A stretch of DNA of 64,000 nt from Pseudotabrizicola sp. Its GTDB lineage: Bacteria; Pseudomonadota; Alphaproteobacteria; Rhodobacterales; Rhodobacteraceae. Shown here in pieces: positions 55,724-64,000 of the stretch (its first letter is position 1; each line of letters opens with the position of its first letter). The position numbers were made by a program, and so were the translations under genes. The stretch covers positions 62,001 to 126,000 of the forward strand of contig NZ_JAUSNR010000015.1 of NCBI RefSeq assembly GCF_030656345.1. The letters run 5' to 3'. A model generated the notes under the pieces. That model did not search any database, was not told the DNA's origin, and saw only the letters and a program-made list of their open reading frames with translations.

Positions 55724-56268
55724 TGCTCCAGACACTCCCGCAGTTTGAGCAGGCTGCGGCGCAGCCATGTCCGCATGGTGTTGAGCGGGATGCTGTGGCG
55801 CAGCGCCAGCACATCATAGGACAGCCCGTCCAGATAGGCCCCGCGCACCGCATCGGCGCGGGCAGGCTCCAACGTGTCAAAGCAGTCGGTCACCCGCCGC
55901 GCCTCGCCCTTGGCGATCAGCCGGGATTCGGCGCGCGGGGCTGTGTCGGCAATCAGCGCGGCCGCATCATCATCATTCTGTTCGGGCTTGCGGGCGCGCA
56001 GACGGTCAATCGCATGGTTGCGCGACAATGCCACCAGCCATGTCATGCCTGCGCCGCGTGACGGATCAAACCGTCCCGCCCGCAGCCACACTCTGGTAAA
56101 CACTTCCTGCAACGCATCCTCCGCCTCTGATCTGGTGCCAAGGATACGGACCAGCACGCCCATAAGTTTCGGACCGGCGTCGTGATACAGCGCGCGGAAC
56201 GCGGCGCGGTCCTGCCGGGCGATACGCTCCAGCAGCAGGCAGGTGTCGGTGGGGGCGGTTGCGGTCAT
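55720..56268 (-). CDS. ECF RNA polymerase sigma factor, SigK-like
   Basis: A 182-residue sigma-70 family factor with only regions 2 and 4. Region 2 has AFRALYHDAGPKLMGVLVRIL, EAEDALQEVFTRVWLRAGRFDP and TWLVALSRNHAIDRLRARKP. Region 4 has LDGLSYDVLALRHSIPLNTMRTWLRRSLLKLRECL. The partner anti-sigma gene overlaps its end. The fasciclin gene downstream carries a matching promoter. No TGAAAC box was seen before this gene, so autoregulation is not supported; it may be read from the upstream one-carbon cluster 51 nt away. Confidence 0.92.
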   Translation of the reverse strand: MTATAPTDTCLLLERIARQDRAAFRALYHDAGPKLMGVLVRILGTRSEAEDALQEVFTRVWLRAGRFDPSRGAGMTWLVALSRNHAIDRLRARKPEQNDDDAAALIADTAPRAESRLIAKGEARRVTDCFDTLEPARADAVRGAYLDGLSYDVLALRHSIPLNTMRTWLRRSLLKLRECLEQ

Positions 56269-56319
56269 GGCGCTGAATCTAGCATGCGGGCCGGGCATTG
56301 CCAGCCCCAAAACAGGCCC

Positions 56320-58362
56320 TCAGCCACGCCGCCTGCGCCCCTCACGCCCGCCAGAGGTGTTGAAGGACACATCCGGCAGGGTGACAATCGCCGCAAGCGA
56401 CGGGAACGTATCCACCGCGTGCGGAATGGCGTTGGCATTGACGAAATGCTCCTGAAAGCGCGGCTCGATGGCGGTTTCGACCTTGTGGATCTGATGCACG
56501 GTTGCCTCGATCTGGTCGCGCGCGGCCACATTGCACAGGGCGATGCGCGCGCCGGTGCCTGCCGCGTTACCGGCGCTTGTTACCTTGTCCAGCGGCGCAT
56601 CGGGGATCATGCCCAGCACCATCGCATGTTTCGGGCTGATATGCGCGCCGAACGCCCCGGCCAGCGTGACCCGGTCCACACGGTCAATGCCCATTTCATC
56701 CATCAACAGCCGCGCCCCGGCATAAAGCGCCGATTTCGCAAGTTGGATGGCGCGGATATCGCCTTGGGTCACCATGATGCGCGGCCCGCCCTCCGCCGTG
56801 CCATCGTGCAGCAGATAGCTGTGGGTGCGTCCCTCGGGCACACAGCGCGCAGTGCCGGTCTGATCCGGCCCGCCGATCAGCCCGCCCGGATCAACCAGCC
56901 CCGCCATCCGCATCTCGGCCACCGCTTCGATGATGCCAGACCCACAAATGCCGGTGATGCCAGAGGTTGCGGTCGCGGCGGCAAAGTCGGGATCGTCGGA
57001 CCACAGGTCGGACCCGATCACGCGGAAGCGGGGTTCTTTGGTCACGGTGTCAATCTCCACCCGTTCAATCGCGCCGGGGGCGGCGCGCTGGCCGGAACTG
57101 ATCTGCGCGCCTTCAAACGCCGGTCCGGTGGGCGAGGAACAGGCCAGAACCCGGGTCTTGTTGCCCAAAAGCAATTCCGCATTGGTGCCGACATCGACGA
57201 TCAGCACCATATCGTCCGACTGGCCCGGCTGTTCCGACAACGCCACCGCCGCCGCATCGGCCCCGACATGGCCCGCGATGCAGGGCAAAAGGTAAACCCG
57301 CGCCGCGCGGTTGATCGCCCCGAGATCCAGATCGCGCGCATCAAGCGACAGGCTGCCGGATGTGGCCAAGGCAAAGGGTGCCTGACCCAGCTCTACCGGG
57401 TCGATCCCCAGCAGCAGATGGTGCATCACCGGGTTGCAGACCACCACGGCCTCGTAAATGCTGGCCGGATCAATCCCGCCTTCCGCCGCGATCGACTGCG
57501 CCAGTGCATTCAGCGCCTCGCGCACCACGCGGGTCATCTCGACATCTCCACCGGCGTTCATCATCACATAAGACACCCGGCTCATCAGATCTTCGCCAAA
57601 GCGGATCTGCGGGTTCATCACCCCGCCCGATGCCAGCACCCGCCCGTCACGCAGATCACACAGATGCGCCGCGATGGTGGTCGATCCAAGGTCGATGGCC
57701 AGCCCGTGGATTGCGCCGTCATGAAAGCCGGGCCAGATGTCGAGGATGCGCGGGCTGGCATCATGGTTGCCCTTGTGCAGGGCGACCGTCACCTTCCACT
57801 GGCCCTTGCGCAACACCGGCTGCAACCGGCGCAGGATCGCCAGATCGGCGGTCACATCATCAACCTGCCACTGGTCGCGCAACGCGCGCGCCAGCCGTTC
57901 AAAATCGCCGGTGGGTTCGTGCATGTCAGGCTCGGCCACCTCGACGTAGAGCAGGCGGGTGGCGGGGTCCATCGCGATGACCCGCTCGGTCGCGGATTTG
58001 CGGATCACCTGCTTGTGGACCTGGGATTCGGGCGGCACGTCGATGACCACATCGCCCATCACCTGCGCCTGACAGCCCAGACGGCGGCCATCGAGCATGC
58101 CGCGTTTGGACTTGTACCGCTCTTCCACCGCGTTCCATTCGGTCAGCGCATCATCGCGCACGGTGACGCCGTGTTTGGAAAACTCCCCATAGCCCGGCGT
58201 GATCTGGCATTTGGAACAGATGCCCCGCCCGCCACAGACCGAGTCGAGATCGACCCCCAATTGCCGGGCTGCGGTCAGCACCGGGGTGCCAAGCGGGAAA
58301 TGCCCGCGCTTGCCCGACGGGGTAAAGATCACAAGCGGGTCGTCGGAACGGTCGTCAGACAT
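56320..58362 (-). CDS. RamA-like corrinoid-protein reactivase (2Fe-2S plus ASKHA domain, DUF4445)
   Basis: A 680-residue protein. The N-terminal ferredoxin domain has Cys43, Cys49, Cys52 and Cys97 for a [2Fe-2S] cluster. The following ATPase-like ASKHA domain (AIDLGSTTIAAHL, VDVGTNAELLLG, GICGSGIIEAVAEM) uses ATP to reduce an inactivated Co(II) corrinoid. Such reactivators serve B12-dependent methyltransferases. Together with the methyltetrahydrofolate:corrinoid methyltransferase and MetF-like genes upstream, it fits the split methionine synthase of Rhodobacterales with a RamA-like reactivator. It overlaps the cupin gene by 8 nt. Confidence 0.88.
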   Translation of the reverse strand: MSDDRSDDPLVIFTPSGKRGHFPLGTPVLTAARQLGVDLDSVCGGRGICSKCQITPGYGEFSKHGVTVRDDALTEWNAVEERYKSKRGMLDGRRLGCQAQVMGDVVIDVPPESQVHKQVIRKSATERVIAMDPATRLLYVEVAEPDMHEPTGDFERLARALRDQWQVDDVTADLAILRRLQPVLRKGQWKVTVALHKGNHDASPRILDIWPGFHDGAIHGLAIDLGSTTIAAHLCDLRDGRVLASGGVMNPQIRFGEDLMSRVSYVMMNAGGDVEMTRVVREALNALAQSIAAEGGIDPASIYEAVVVCNPVMHHLLLGIDPVELGQAPFALATSGSLSLDARDLDLGAINRAARVYLLPCIAGHVGADAAAVALSEQPGQSDDMVLIVDVGTNAELLLGNKTRVLACSSPTGPAFEGAQISSGQRAAPGAIERVEIDTVTKEPRFRVIGSDLWSDDPDFAAATATSGITGICGSGIIEAVAEMRMAGLVDPGGLIGGPDQTGTARCVPEGRTHSYLLHDGTAEGGPRIMVTQGDIRAIQLAKSALYAGARLLMDEMGIDRVDRVTLAGAFGAHISPKHAMVLGMIPDAPLDKVTSAGNAAGTGARIALCNVAARDQIEATVHQIHKVETAIEPRFQEHFVNANAIPHAVDTFPSLAAIVTLPDVSFNTSGGREGRRRRG

Positions 58363-58807
58363 TGGAATTCTCCTGCGCGCCCGACGGTTCCAGGCCGGTG
58401 GGCGGCGACTTCAAGGCGACGGATTGTGCCGTCTGAAAGCTGTAGGCGATTTCAGTAAAGCAATCGGCGGCAAAAACGTAGAACCAGCGCATCGGTTCTG
58501 TCGCCTGCAAAATGCCATGCACTGCGCCGCCGGGAATGAACAGGGCAACACCCGGCGACAGTGCCCATGGCGTGCCGTCAATCATCACAACGCCGTGCCC
58601 GGACAGCCCGAAATAGACCTCGGCCTGCGGATGGCTGTGCAGGGTGAAGGTCTCGCCCGCATCAATATGCGCCACACCGCAGGTCAGGCTGTCGGTCGGG
58701 GTCAGGCCAGCCGAAAACAGGCTTTGCCACCGCACCGTGCCGCAGGCAGGATCAGCCCATGTTTCCATGGGCTGATCGGCGGCGTTCAGGGCAAAGGCTG
58801 TGCTCAA
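58355..58807 (-). CDS. Cupin-domain protein
   Basis: A 150-residue single-domain cupin. The metal-binding motif is HSHPQAEVYFGLSGHGVV, with the second motif PGVALFIPGGAVHGILQA, which supplies two His and one Glu, then a later His. It sits between the methyltransferase and the RamA-like gene in the same operon, overlapping the latter. DMSP lyases of the DddW/DddQ type are also cupins and are found in Rhodobacterales, but their key residues cannot be confirmed here. A sensor or small-molecule lyase role are both possible. Confidence 0.78.
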   Translation of the reverse strand: MSTAFALNAADQPMETWADPACGTVRWQSLFSAGLTPTDSLTCGVAHIDAGETFTLHSHPQAEVYFGLSGHGVVMIDGTPWALSPGVALFIPGGAVHGILQATEPMRWFYVFAADCFTEIAYSFQTAQSVALKSPPTGLEPSGAQENSNV

Positions 58808-58813
58808 GATCGC

Positions 58814-59794
58814 TCAGGCGCGGCCGCGACGGCCACCGCGACGGCCCCCGGCAGCCTGAGACGCCGCGGCTGAGGCTTCGGCAAAGCTCATCCCGCCTTC
58901 AACCGCTTCCAGAACCTTGGCAAAGCGAATCCATTCGCCGCCATTGGCATCGTGGTTCATCAGGAAATTGGCGGCGCGGATCGCCTCCATCTCCTGCAGG
59001 CGCACCGGGTTCATGATGGCGCTGGTCATGCCGGCCCCGATGGCCATCGGCAGAAACGCCGCGTTGATGCCATGCCGGTGCGGCAGGCCAAAGCTGATGT
59101 TTGAGGCACCACAGGTGGTGTTCACCCCCAGCTCTTCGCGCAACCGGCGCACCAGTGCAAACACCTGCTGCCCCGCAGACCCCATCGCGCCCACCGGCAT
59201 CACCAGCGGGTCAACCACGATGTCATGCGCCGGGATGCCGAAATCGGCGGCGCGTTCGACGATCTTTTTCGCCACCGCAAACCGCACATCCGGGTCCGGC
59301 GAAATGCCGGTATCGTCGTTGGAAATCGCCACCACCGGCACGTTGTATTTCTTGACCAGCGGCAGAACCAGCTCCATCCGGTCTTCCTCGCCGGTGACCG
59401 AATTCAGCAGCGGGCGCCCCTCACAGGCGGCCAGACCGGCCTCCAGCGCTGCGGGAACCGATGAGTCGATGCACAGGGGCACGTCCACCGTGGCTTGAAT
59501 GATCTCGATCAGCGCTTTCATCAGCGGCGGCTCGACAAAGTTGTTGTCGGCGTAGCGCGGGTCCAGCGCCATCTTGTTGGTGAACACCGCGCCTGAATTC
59601 ACATCCAGCACCGTGGCCCCGCAGGCCACCTGTTCCAGCGCGTCGCGGATCACGGTTTCAAAATTCCCCGCCTCCAACTCGGCGGCCAGCTTTTTGCGCC
59701 CCGTAGGGTTGATCCGCTCGCCGATCACGCAAAACGGTTCGTCAAAACCGATGATGACGGTTTTTGTCTTTGATTCAATAACGGTACGGGTCAT
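58814..59794 (-). CDS. Methyltetrahydrofolate:corrinoid methyltransferase (MetH pterin-domain homologue)
   Basis: A 326-residue TIM-barrel protein of the dihydropteroate-synthase-like family. Pterin contacts are in VIGERINPTGRK, VLDVNSG, VPLCIDSSVP and GASNISFG. It corresponds to the pterin-binding module of MetH, without the homocysteine and cobalamin domains. The last 20 residues are Arg/Gly-rich, which is unusual. The MetF-like gene upstream and RamA-like gene downstream in the same direction fit a split methionine synthase; the homocysteine-binding and B12-binding parts must be elsewhere. Confidence 0.86.
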   Translation of the reverse strand: MTRTVIESKTKTVIIGFDEPFCVIGERINPTGRKKLAAELEAGNFETVIRDALEQVACGATVLDVNSGAVFTNKMALDPRYADNNFVEPPLMKALIEIIQATVDVPLCIDSSVPAALEAGLAACEGRPLLNSVTGEEDRMELVLPLVKKYNVPVVAISNDDTGISPDPDVRFAVAKKIVERAADFGIPAHDIVVDPLVMPVGAMGSAGQQVFALVRRLREELGVNTTCGASNISFGLPHRHGINAAFLPMAIGAGMTSAIMNPVRLQEMEAIRAANFLMNHDANGGEWIRFAKVLEAVEGGMSFAEASAAASQAAGGRRGGRRGRA

Positions 59795-59809
59795 TCTTCA
59801 ACCTTTTTG

Positions 59810-60727
59810 TCAGGCAGCTTTCGCGGGTTTTCCCGCGGTACCGCCGTGCTCTGTCACCCAGGCAGCGTTGGTCTTGATCCCGCCAAGCGGGAAGAAATGG
59901 ACCTGTTCGATGCCAAAGCCCGGGTTTGCCGCCTTGTGGGCTGCAAGGGCTGTCAGCACATCTGTCGGCTCATAGGGCATCAACAGCTTGGTCACATCCA
60001 TTGCCCGCTTTTGCAAGACCTTGAGCGACGGGCCCACCCCGCAGGCAATGGCAAACTTGATCAGCGTCTGCAGTTTTGCGGGGCCCGCGACGCCAATGTG
60101 AACCGGCAGTTTGATTCCCTCGGCCTGCAGACGCTCCACCCAGTCAATCACCGGCCCTGCGTCAAAGCAGAACTGCGTCGCCATTGCCATCTGCGCATCG
60201 GTCCGCGCGGCAAAGGCCGATTTCCAGCGCGCGGCCTCCATCACCATATGGTCTGACCCGTCCGGATCAATATCGCGGTTGCCCTCGGGGTGTCCGGCGA
60301 CATGCAGCCGGTCAAAGCCGTCAAACGCGCCAGACTCCAGCAGCTGCATCGAAGTGTGGAAATCCCCCACCGGCTGCGCGACGCCGCCCGCCAGCAGCAG
60401 GCCCTGCCGCACGCCGACATCGCGGTAGCGGCTGACCCAATCGGTCAGCGTGGCGCGGTCCTTGATGATGCGGGCGGGGAAATGCGGCATGGCGGTGAAG
60501 CCTTCACCCGTCACACGTCGCGCGGTGGCGATCATCTCTTCAATCGGAGTGCCGTCGATATGGGCAATATAGACGCGGGTGCCTGCAGGCAGCAGAGCGC
60601 GGAAATCTTCAACCTTCTCAGCCGTGCGTGGCATCACCTCGATGGAATAGCCCTGCAAAAAGGCCTCCATCTGCCCGGGCGAAGGCGCGGCGGGGGCTGT
60701 CTTGGTGCGGAAATTGAACAGGGCCAT
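59810..60727 (-). CDS. Methylenetetrahydrofolate reductase (MetF-like)
   Basis: A 305-residue TIM-barrel flavoprotein of the MetF family. Segments such as TRVYIAHIDGTPIEEMIATARRVTGEGFTAMPHFPARIIKD, LLAGGVAQPVGDFHTSMQLLESG and FCFDAGPVIDWVERLQAEGIKLPVHIGVAGPA match. The ATG at 60727 has GAGGGAGAGG before it; upstream ATGs would overlap the next gene. It should make 5-methyltetrahydrofolate for the methyltransferase encoded 15 nt downstream. Confidence 0.86.
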   Translation of the reverse strand: MALFNFRTKTAPAAPSPGQMEAFLQGYSIEVMPRTAEKVEDFRALLPAGTRVYIAHIDGTPIEEMIATARRVTGEGFTAMPHFPARIIKDRATLTDWVSRYRDVGVRQGLLLAGGVAQPVGDFHTSMQLLESGAFDGFDRLHVAGHPEGNRDIDPDGSDHMVMEAARWKSAFAARTDAQMAMATQFCFDAGPVIDWVERLQAEGIKLPVHIGVAGPAKLQTLIKFAIACGVGPSLKVLQKRAMDVTKLLMPYEPTDVLTALAAHKAANPGFGIEQVHFFPLGGIKTNAAWVTEHGGTAGKPAKAA

Positions 60728-60758
60728 CAACCTCTCCCTCAGGGTCATGCGAGCTGCC

Positions 60759-61061
60759 TCAGGCCTTGGCCCAGCCATCCGCTGCGATCAGTGTTTTCAG
60801 ACGGTCAGTGTCGTATTCGGCTTCCAGCCGGGCGGCCTCATCGCGGGCGACATCTTCCTGCGCGCCCTCCACCTCATAGGGGGGAGCTTTGCGCCATTCG
60901 GCCAGATAGGCGTCGGCATCCTTGGCCCCGATCTTCATGGCGCAGCGGTCGATCGCCTGTTCAAAGCGTTCGGTCAGCTGCACCTTGGCCCCGCGCCGGC
61001 CCTTGCCCACAATCACCTGGGCCGGGATGTCACGCCAGAACACCACTGTCACTTCAGCCAT
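60759..61061 (-). CDS. PF13769-type 'virulence factor' protein
   Basis: A 100-residue small protein MAEVTVVFWRDIPAQVIVGKGRRGAKVQLTERFEQAIDRCAM... with a conserved RDIPAQVIVGKGR stretch. The name 'virulence factor' is historical. I recall it as a conserved first gene of the one-carbon/B12 cluster in Rhodobacterales, but its role is unknown. It starts the minus-strand run (MetF-like, methyltransferase, cupin, RamA-like). ATG at 61061 rather than 61082 gives the usual start. Confidence 0.75.
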   Translation of the reverse strand: MAEVTVVFWRDIPAQVIVGKGRRGAKVQLTERFEQAIDRCAMKIGAKDADAYLAEWRKAPPYEVEGAQEDVARDEAARLEAEYDTDRLKTLIAADGWAKA

Positions 61062-61245
61062 GGCATGATTCCCTCCCGACATCTGCTCCTTTCCGTTCTA
61101 ATGGTCCGGTTGCGACAAGACGGTGCGTTTTCGACATCGCGCATCGCATCTGCGACCCAAGGGCAGACATCGGCCCGCCGCATGAGTGCTTGCGGGGGCT
61201 GGGGATCAGCGCTACGTTTGGGATAACCACATATGGAGGGCGACC

Positions 61246-62382
61246 ATGACGCCCGAGCGTCCCCGAGGGGGGGACGCATCGCAAACGCCGATCGAGCCAG
61301 ATGATGGCTCTCGTCTCGTCGAATCGTCACCCCCTCAAAAGCCGGGGCAGGGCACGCTTTATGCGGCGCTCGACCTTGGCACCAATTCTTGCCGGATGCT
61401 GATTGCCCAGCCCAAGGGCAGTCAGTTTCTGGTCGTGGACAGTTTTTCCAAAACTGTTCAGCTGGGCATCGGGCTGGAAGCCTCGGGCCGGTTGTCGCGT
61501 GCGTCGATGGGGCGGACGGTGCAGGCGCTGCGGATCTGTCAGAAAAAGATTGAACGCCATGGCGTCAAACGGATGCGGCTGGTCGCGACCGAAGCCTGCC
61601 GCCGCGCCCGCAACGCCCGCGATTTCATCCGTCAGGTCAAACGCGAAGCCGGGCTGTCGCTGGAGATCATCACGCCCGAAGAAGAGGCGCGGCTGGCGGT
61701 GATTTCCTGCGCGCCTTTGGTCAATGAACGCACCGAACAGCTCCTGGTGGTCGATATCGGCGGCGGCTCGACGGAACTGGTGTGGATTGATCTGTCGGGC
61801 GTGGTGCCTGAAAACCGCCCGCGCGCGATCATGAGCCTGCATTCCGGCTTTGACGCCCAGCCGATAGGCGGGGCGCGGGTGGTGGACTGGATCTCGGTGC
61901 CGCTTGGGGTGGCAACGCTGCGCGACCAGTTCGGCGATGTCGACGATGACGCCGCCCGCTTTGCGCTGATGAGCTGGTTTTTTGAAGAACAACTGTCGAG
62001 TTTCTCGCCCTATAACGCCCAGCACCCGCGCGAAGGGTTCCAGATCATCGGCACCTCTGGCACAGTGACCACGGTGGCCGCCAGCTATCTTGGCCTGCGC
62101 CGCTATGACCGGACCAAGGTGGACGGGCTGCAGATGACCAGTGATCAGATCGATTTCGTGATCCGCGATTATCTGACGCTGGGGCCAGAGGGGCGGCGCA
62201 CCGACCCGCGCATCGGGCGTGACCGGCATGCGCTGATCATGTCCGGTGCGGCTATCCTTCAGGCGCTGATGCGGATATGGCCAACCGACCGCCTTTCCGT
62301 GGCCGACCGTGGCCTGCGTGAGGGGCTTTTATATGCCCAGATGACCGCCGATGGCGTGTTGACCGAAGGACCGTTCACATGA
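61246..62382 (+). CDS. Ppx/GppA-family exopolyphosphatase / guanosine pentaphosphatase
   Basis: A 378-residue protein of the ASKHA phosphatase fold. ATP/polyphosphate-binding motifs [28 protein letters not shown] and [12 protein letters not shown] are in order. The first 30 residues are polar and disordered ([15 protein letters not shown]). In alphaproteobacteria this single enzyme handles polyphosphate and possibly (p)ppGpp. Its stop overlaps the start of rlmE as ATGA, a pairing I have seen in Rhodobacterales. The gap to the divergent one-carbon operon is 184 nt. Confidence 0.9.
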   Translation: MTPERPRGGDASQTPIEPDDGSRLVESSPPQKPGQGTLYAALDLGTNSCRMLIAQPKGSQFLVVDSFSKTVQLGIGLEASGRLSRASMGRTVQALRICQKKIERHGVKRMRLVATEACRRARNARDFIRQVKREAGLSLEIITPEEEARLAVISCAPLVNERTEQLLVVDIGGGSTELVWIDLSGVVPENRPRAIMSLHSGFDAQPIGGARVVDWISVPLGVATLRDQFGDVDDDAARFALMSWFFEEQLSSFSPYNAQHPREGFQIIGTSGTVTTVAASYLGLRRYDRTKVDGLQMTSDQIDFVIRDYLTLGPEGRRTDPRIGRDRHALIMSGAAILQALMRIWPTDRLSVADRGLREGLLYAQMTADGVLTEGPFT

Positions 62383-63125
62383 GTGAAAAGAACATTTCCG
62401 GCCGTGGCCAGCGCGAGCTGCGGGTGCGGGTGAAAACCGCCAAGGGGCGCAAGCTGTCGTCCACCCTCTGGCTGGAGCGTCAGCTGAACGACCCTTACGT
62501 GATCCGCGCGCGCAAAGAGGGTTATCGTGGCCGCGCGGCTTACAAGATTTCGGAACTCGATGACCGCTATGGCTTTCTGAAGCCGGGGGCGCGGGTGGTG
62601 GACCTTGGCTGTGCGCCGGGGGGCTGGTGTCAGGTGGCGGTGGTGCGGGTGAATGCGCTGGCGCAGAACCCGAAAAAGCCGGTGGGCACGGTGCTGGGCG
62701 TTGACTTGCAAGAGATAGAGCCGATTCCGGGGGCAGAACTGCATCAGCTCGATTTCCTGTCGGACGGGGCCGATGATCTGGTCAAGGGCTGGCTGGGCGG
62801 GCGGGCCGATGTGGTGCTGTCCGACATGGCAGCGGCGGCTTCGGGGCACAAGGCGACCGACCACTTGCGCATCGTGGCGCTGATCGAGGCGGCCTTGGAT
62901 TTCGCCTTTGACGTGCTGGAAGACGGCGGTACCTTTGTCGCCAAGGTTCTGGCGGGCGGGGCGGAAAACACCATGCAGGCCATGCTAAAGAAGAACTTCA
63001 CCAAGGTCGCCAATGTGAAACCCCCGGCGAGCCGCGCCGACAGTTCGGAAAAGTTCGTGGTGGCCATGGGTTATCGCGGACGCGCGATTGCCGCCGCAAA
63101 GGCGGCAGAGGATGATGAGGATTGA
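62379..63125 (+). CDS. rlmE: 23S rRNA (uridine-2'-O-)-methyltransferase RlmE
   Basis: A 248-residue RrmJ/FtsJ-type methyltransferase that methylates U2552 of 23S rRNA. The SAM motif [15 protein letters not shown] is followed by the catalytic Lys-Asp-Lys-Glu set: K in [11 protein letters not shown] in VLSDMA, K in FVAKVLAGG and E in SSEKFVV. A basic N-terminus helps RNA binding. It overlaps ppx by 4 nt and ends before a bidirectional terminator. Confidence 0.95.
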   Translation: MSEKNISGRGQRELRVRVKTAKGRKLSSTLWLERQLNDPYVIRARKEGYRGRAAYKISELDDRYGFLKPGARVVDLGCAPGGWCQVAVVRVNALAQNPKKPVGTVLGVDLQEIEPIPGAELHQLDFLSDGADDLVKGWLGGRADVVLSDMAAAASGHKATDHLRIVALIEAALDFAFDVLEDGGTFVAKVLAGGAENTMQAMLKKNFTKVANVKPPASRADSSEKFVVAMGYRGRAIAAAKAAEDDED

Positions 63126-63155
63126 CCCGGATCTGACAACAATCCGCCCTATGCG

Positions 63156-63180
63156 AAAGGCACCCCGCGGGGTGCCTTTT
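63156..63180. terminator. Bidirectional terminator between rlmE and the DUF882 gene
   Basis: 24-nt palindrome beginning AAAGGCACCCC and ending GGGGTGCCTTT, with A and T runs at both ends. It lies 30 nt from the rlmE stop and 32 nt from the stop of the convergent gene. Confidence 0.9.
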
Positions 63181-63212
63181 CACGAAAATCCTGCGAATTT
63201 TCGGCTGATCCC

Positions 63213-63782
63213 TCAGCCGCCCCAGCTGCGGACCGGCCCGCAATCCATGTGGACGAAATCTGACCGCGAGTATTTTCCCACCCCGCCAGAGGCGCAGGCA
63301 GAGGCGGCTTTGGCCATCTGACCGACCGAACGCGACTTGAGCCGCAGATCGGCCGCCTGACCCTTGAGGTGCAGGGAATTCTGCGCAACGCCGCCGGATT
63401 GCGACCGCAGCATCGCGTTCGTGCGCGGGCTGCGATAGCCCGACAGCATCATATAGGGTTCTTTCACATCCATCAGACGATGGGCGGCGGCCATGATATC
63501 GACCGTGCGCGCGTCGATGCCGTACACGTCATTGGACCGCCAGTCGCGCATGAAGTGATTGATTTCCTTCATGACTTCGGGGATGTATTTGCCTTCGATC
63601 CAGTAGATCGTGTCAATGCTTTCGCCCGTCCGTCCGGAATACATGCGGATGCGGCGGATATCGCCTGCACCGCGCAACAGACCGAACGCGTTGGAGTATG
63701 TCGGGGCCGCAACCACCACAGACGCCGCAAAAGCGCCCAGCAAGCCACGCCGCGAAAAGCCCAACTTCGATGTATCTGTCAT
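63213..63782 (-). CDS. Tat-exported DUF882 / peptidase M15-like protein
   Basis: A 189-residue protein with a twin-arginine signal (SRRGLLGAFAASVVVAAP, about 10-27). The mature domain has the M15/YcbK zinc-ligand pattern: His and Asp in HLKGQAADLR and a last His in SDFVHMDCGP. Family members are murein peptidases or trimming enzymes. Tat export suggests folding before transport. ATG at 63782 (MTDTSKLGF) gives the correct signal. The window ends before its neighbours can be read. Confidence 0.9.
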   Translation of the reverse strand: MTDTSKLGFSRRGLLGAFAASVVVAAPTYSNAFGLLRGAGDIRRIRMYSGRTGESIDTIYWIEGKYIPEVMKEINHFMRDWRSNDVYGIDARTVDIMAAAHRLMDVKEPYMMLSGYRSPRTNAMLRSQSGGVAQNSLHLKGQAADLRLKSRSVGQMAKAASACASGGVGKYSRSDFVHMDCGPVRSWGG

Positions 63783-64000
63783 TGTAACGCCTGTCCCGTC
63801 GCATTGTTGACCACCTAGACGGCGGTTCGTCTGCACTTATCCCCAAGTGTGCAGATCTTATGCCACAGCACATTATGCAACCCAAGGGCAGATTCTCCGC
63901 CGGTTCCCCTTTTAGGGTCGATAGGCAAATTTTTGCTTAAAGCGCTGGAAGCGGTGCGCTGTATTTTTCTTATGCCACTGTTGCCAGAAAGTAACGAAAT
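63783..64000. other. Window end: gene-free stretch and a possible start of another gene
   Basis: No gene is seen between the DUF882 start and the end. A T-rich stretch with the short repeat GCAAA-TT-TTTGC (63934-63945) could be part of a promoter. An ATG at 63972 opens a frame (MPLLPESNE) that runs off the window; too short to identify. Confidence 0.3.

Overview
The window is two genomes joined in one sequence. From 1 to about 29.94 kb every recognisable gene looks like a member of the Burkholderiales, probably Comamonadaceae: sucCD, recA-recX, a short stand-alone ArgC, a pilA-pglL pair, a CHASE2 kinase cluster, and gap beside tkt. From about 29.98 kb to the end every gene looks like Rhodobacteraceae: zapA with its coiled-coil partner, the zwf-pgl-pgi operon, a gene-transfer-agent type endolysin/holin pair, split methionine synthase parts, and a SigK-like/RskA/fasciclin cluster. 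The change of lineage falls inside the transketolase gene, in its most conserved stretch (about 29,930-29,990). An assembly chimera of two organisms is the most economical explanation. These lineage calls rest on recognising protein families and gene order, not on a database search.

Burkholderiales part. The 3' end of moaC (2-262) is followed by a pilin-glycosylation ligase and the pilin PilA behind a sigma-54 promoter. Next is a minus-strand signalling cluster (2.8-9.7 kb): CHASE2 Ser/Thr kinase, PP2C phosphatase, FHA protein, a CHASE2 protein that keeps only the tail of an adenylate cyclase, and a class II cyclic-nucleotide phosphodiesterase. Then come sucCD, argC, recX, recA with an SOS box, a MarR regulator, a TctD/TctE-like two-component system and a glutathione transferase. 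A topoisomerase III carrying a histone-H1-like tail and a SWIB domain stands divergent from a SET-domain methyltransferase. birA, an SPOR protein, a subtilase with a GlyGly-CTERM tail, a TetR/hydrolase pair with its operator, a Phd/nucleotidyltransferase toxin-antitoxin candidate and gap complete this part.

Rhodobacteraceae part. It holds the N-terminal two thirds of tkt, a zapA operon ending in an MliC-type lysozyme inhibitor, grxD-bolA, purL, a secreted PRC-barrel protein, a strong small-RNA candidate with an anti-Shine-Dalgarno motif, and a LysR regulator. An acyltransferase, murI, ccmE, the endolysin/holin pair, argS, SPOR-nagZ-scpA-scpB, an HNH protein and zwf-pgl-pgi under a LacI-type operator follow. 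The last section holds ridA, tRNA-Gly(CCC), a GIY-YIG/C5-methyltransferase restriction-modification pair, a fasciclin protein with an ECF-type promoter and the sigma/anti-sigma pair, the one-carbon/B12 cluster, ppx, rlmE and a Tat-exported peptidase-like protein.

The best leads for follow-up are the tkt junction, the catalytically gutted cyclase beside its phosphodiesterase, the SWIB/SET chromatin-like pair, the Phd/NTase module and the small RNA at about 36.68 kb. No CRISPR array, insertion sequence, prophage or rRNA gene was seen.
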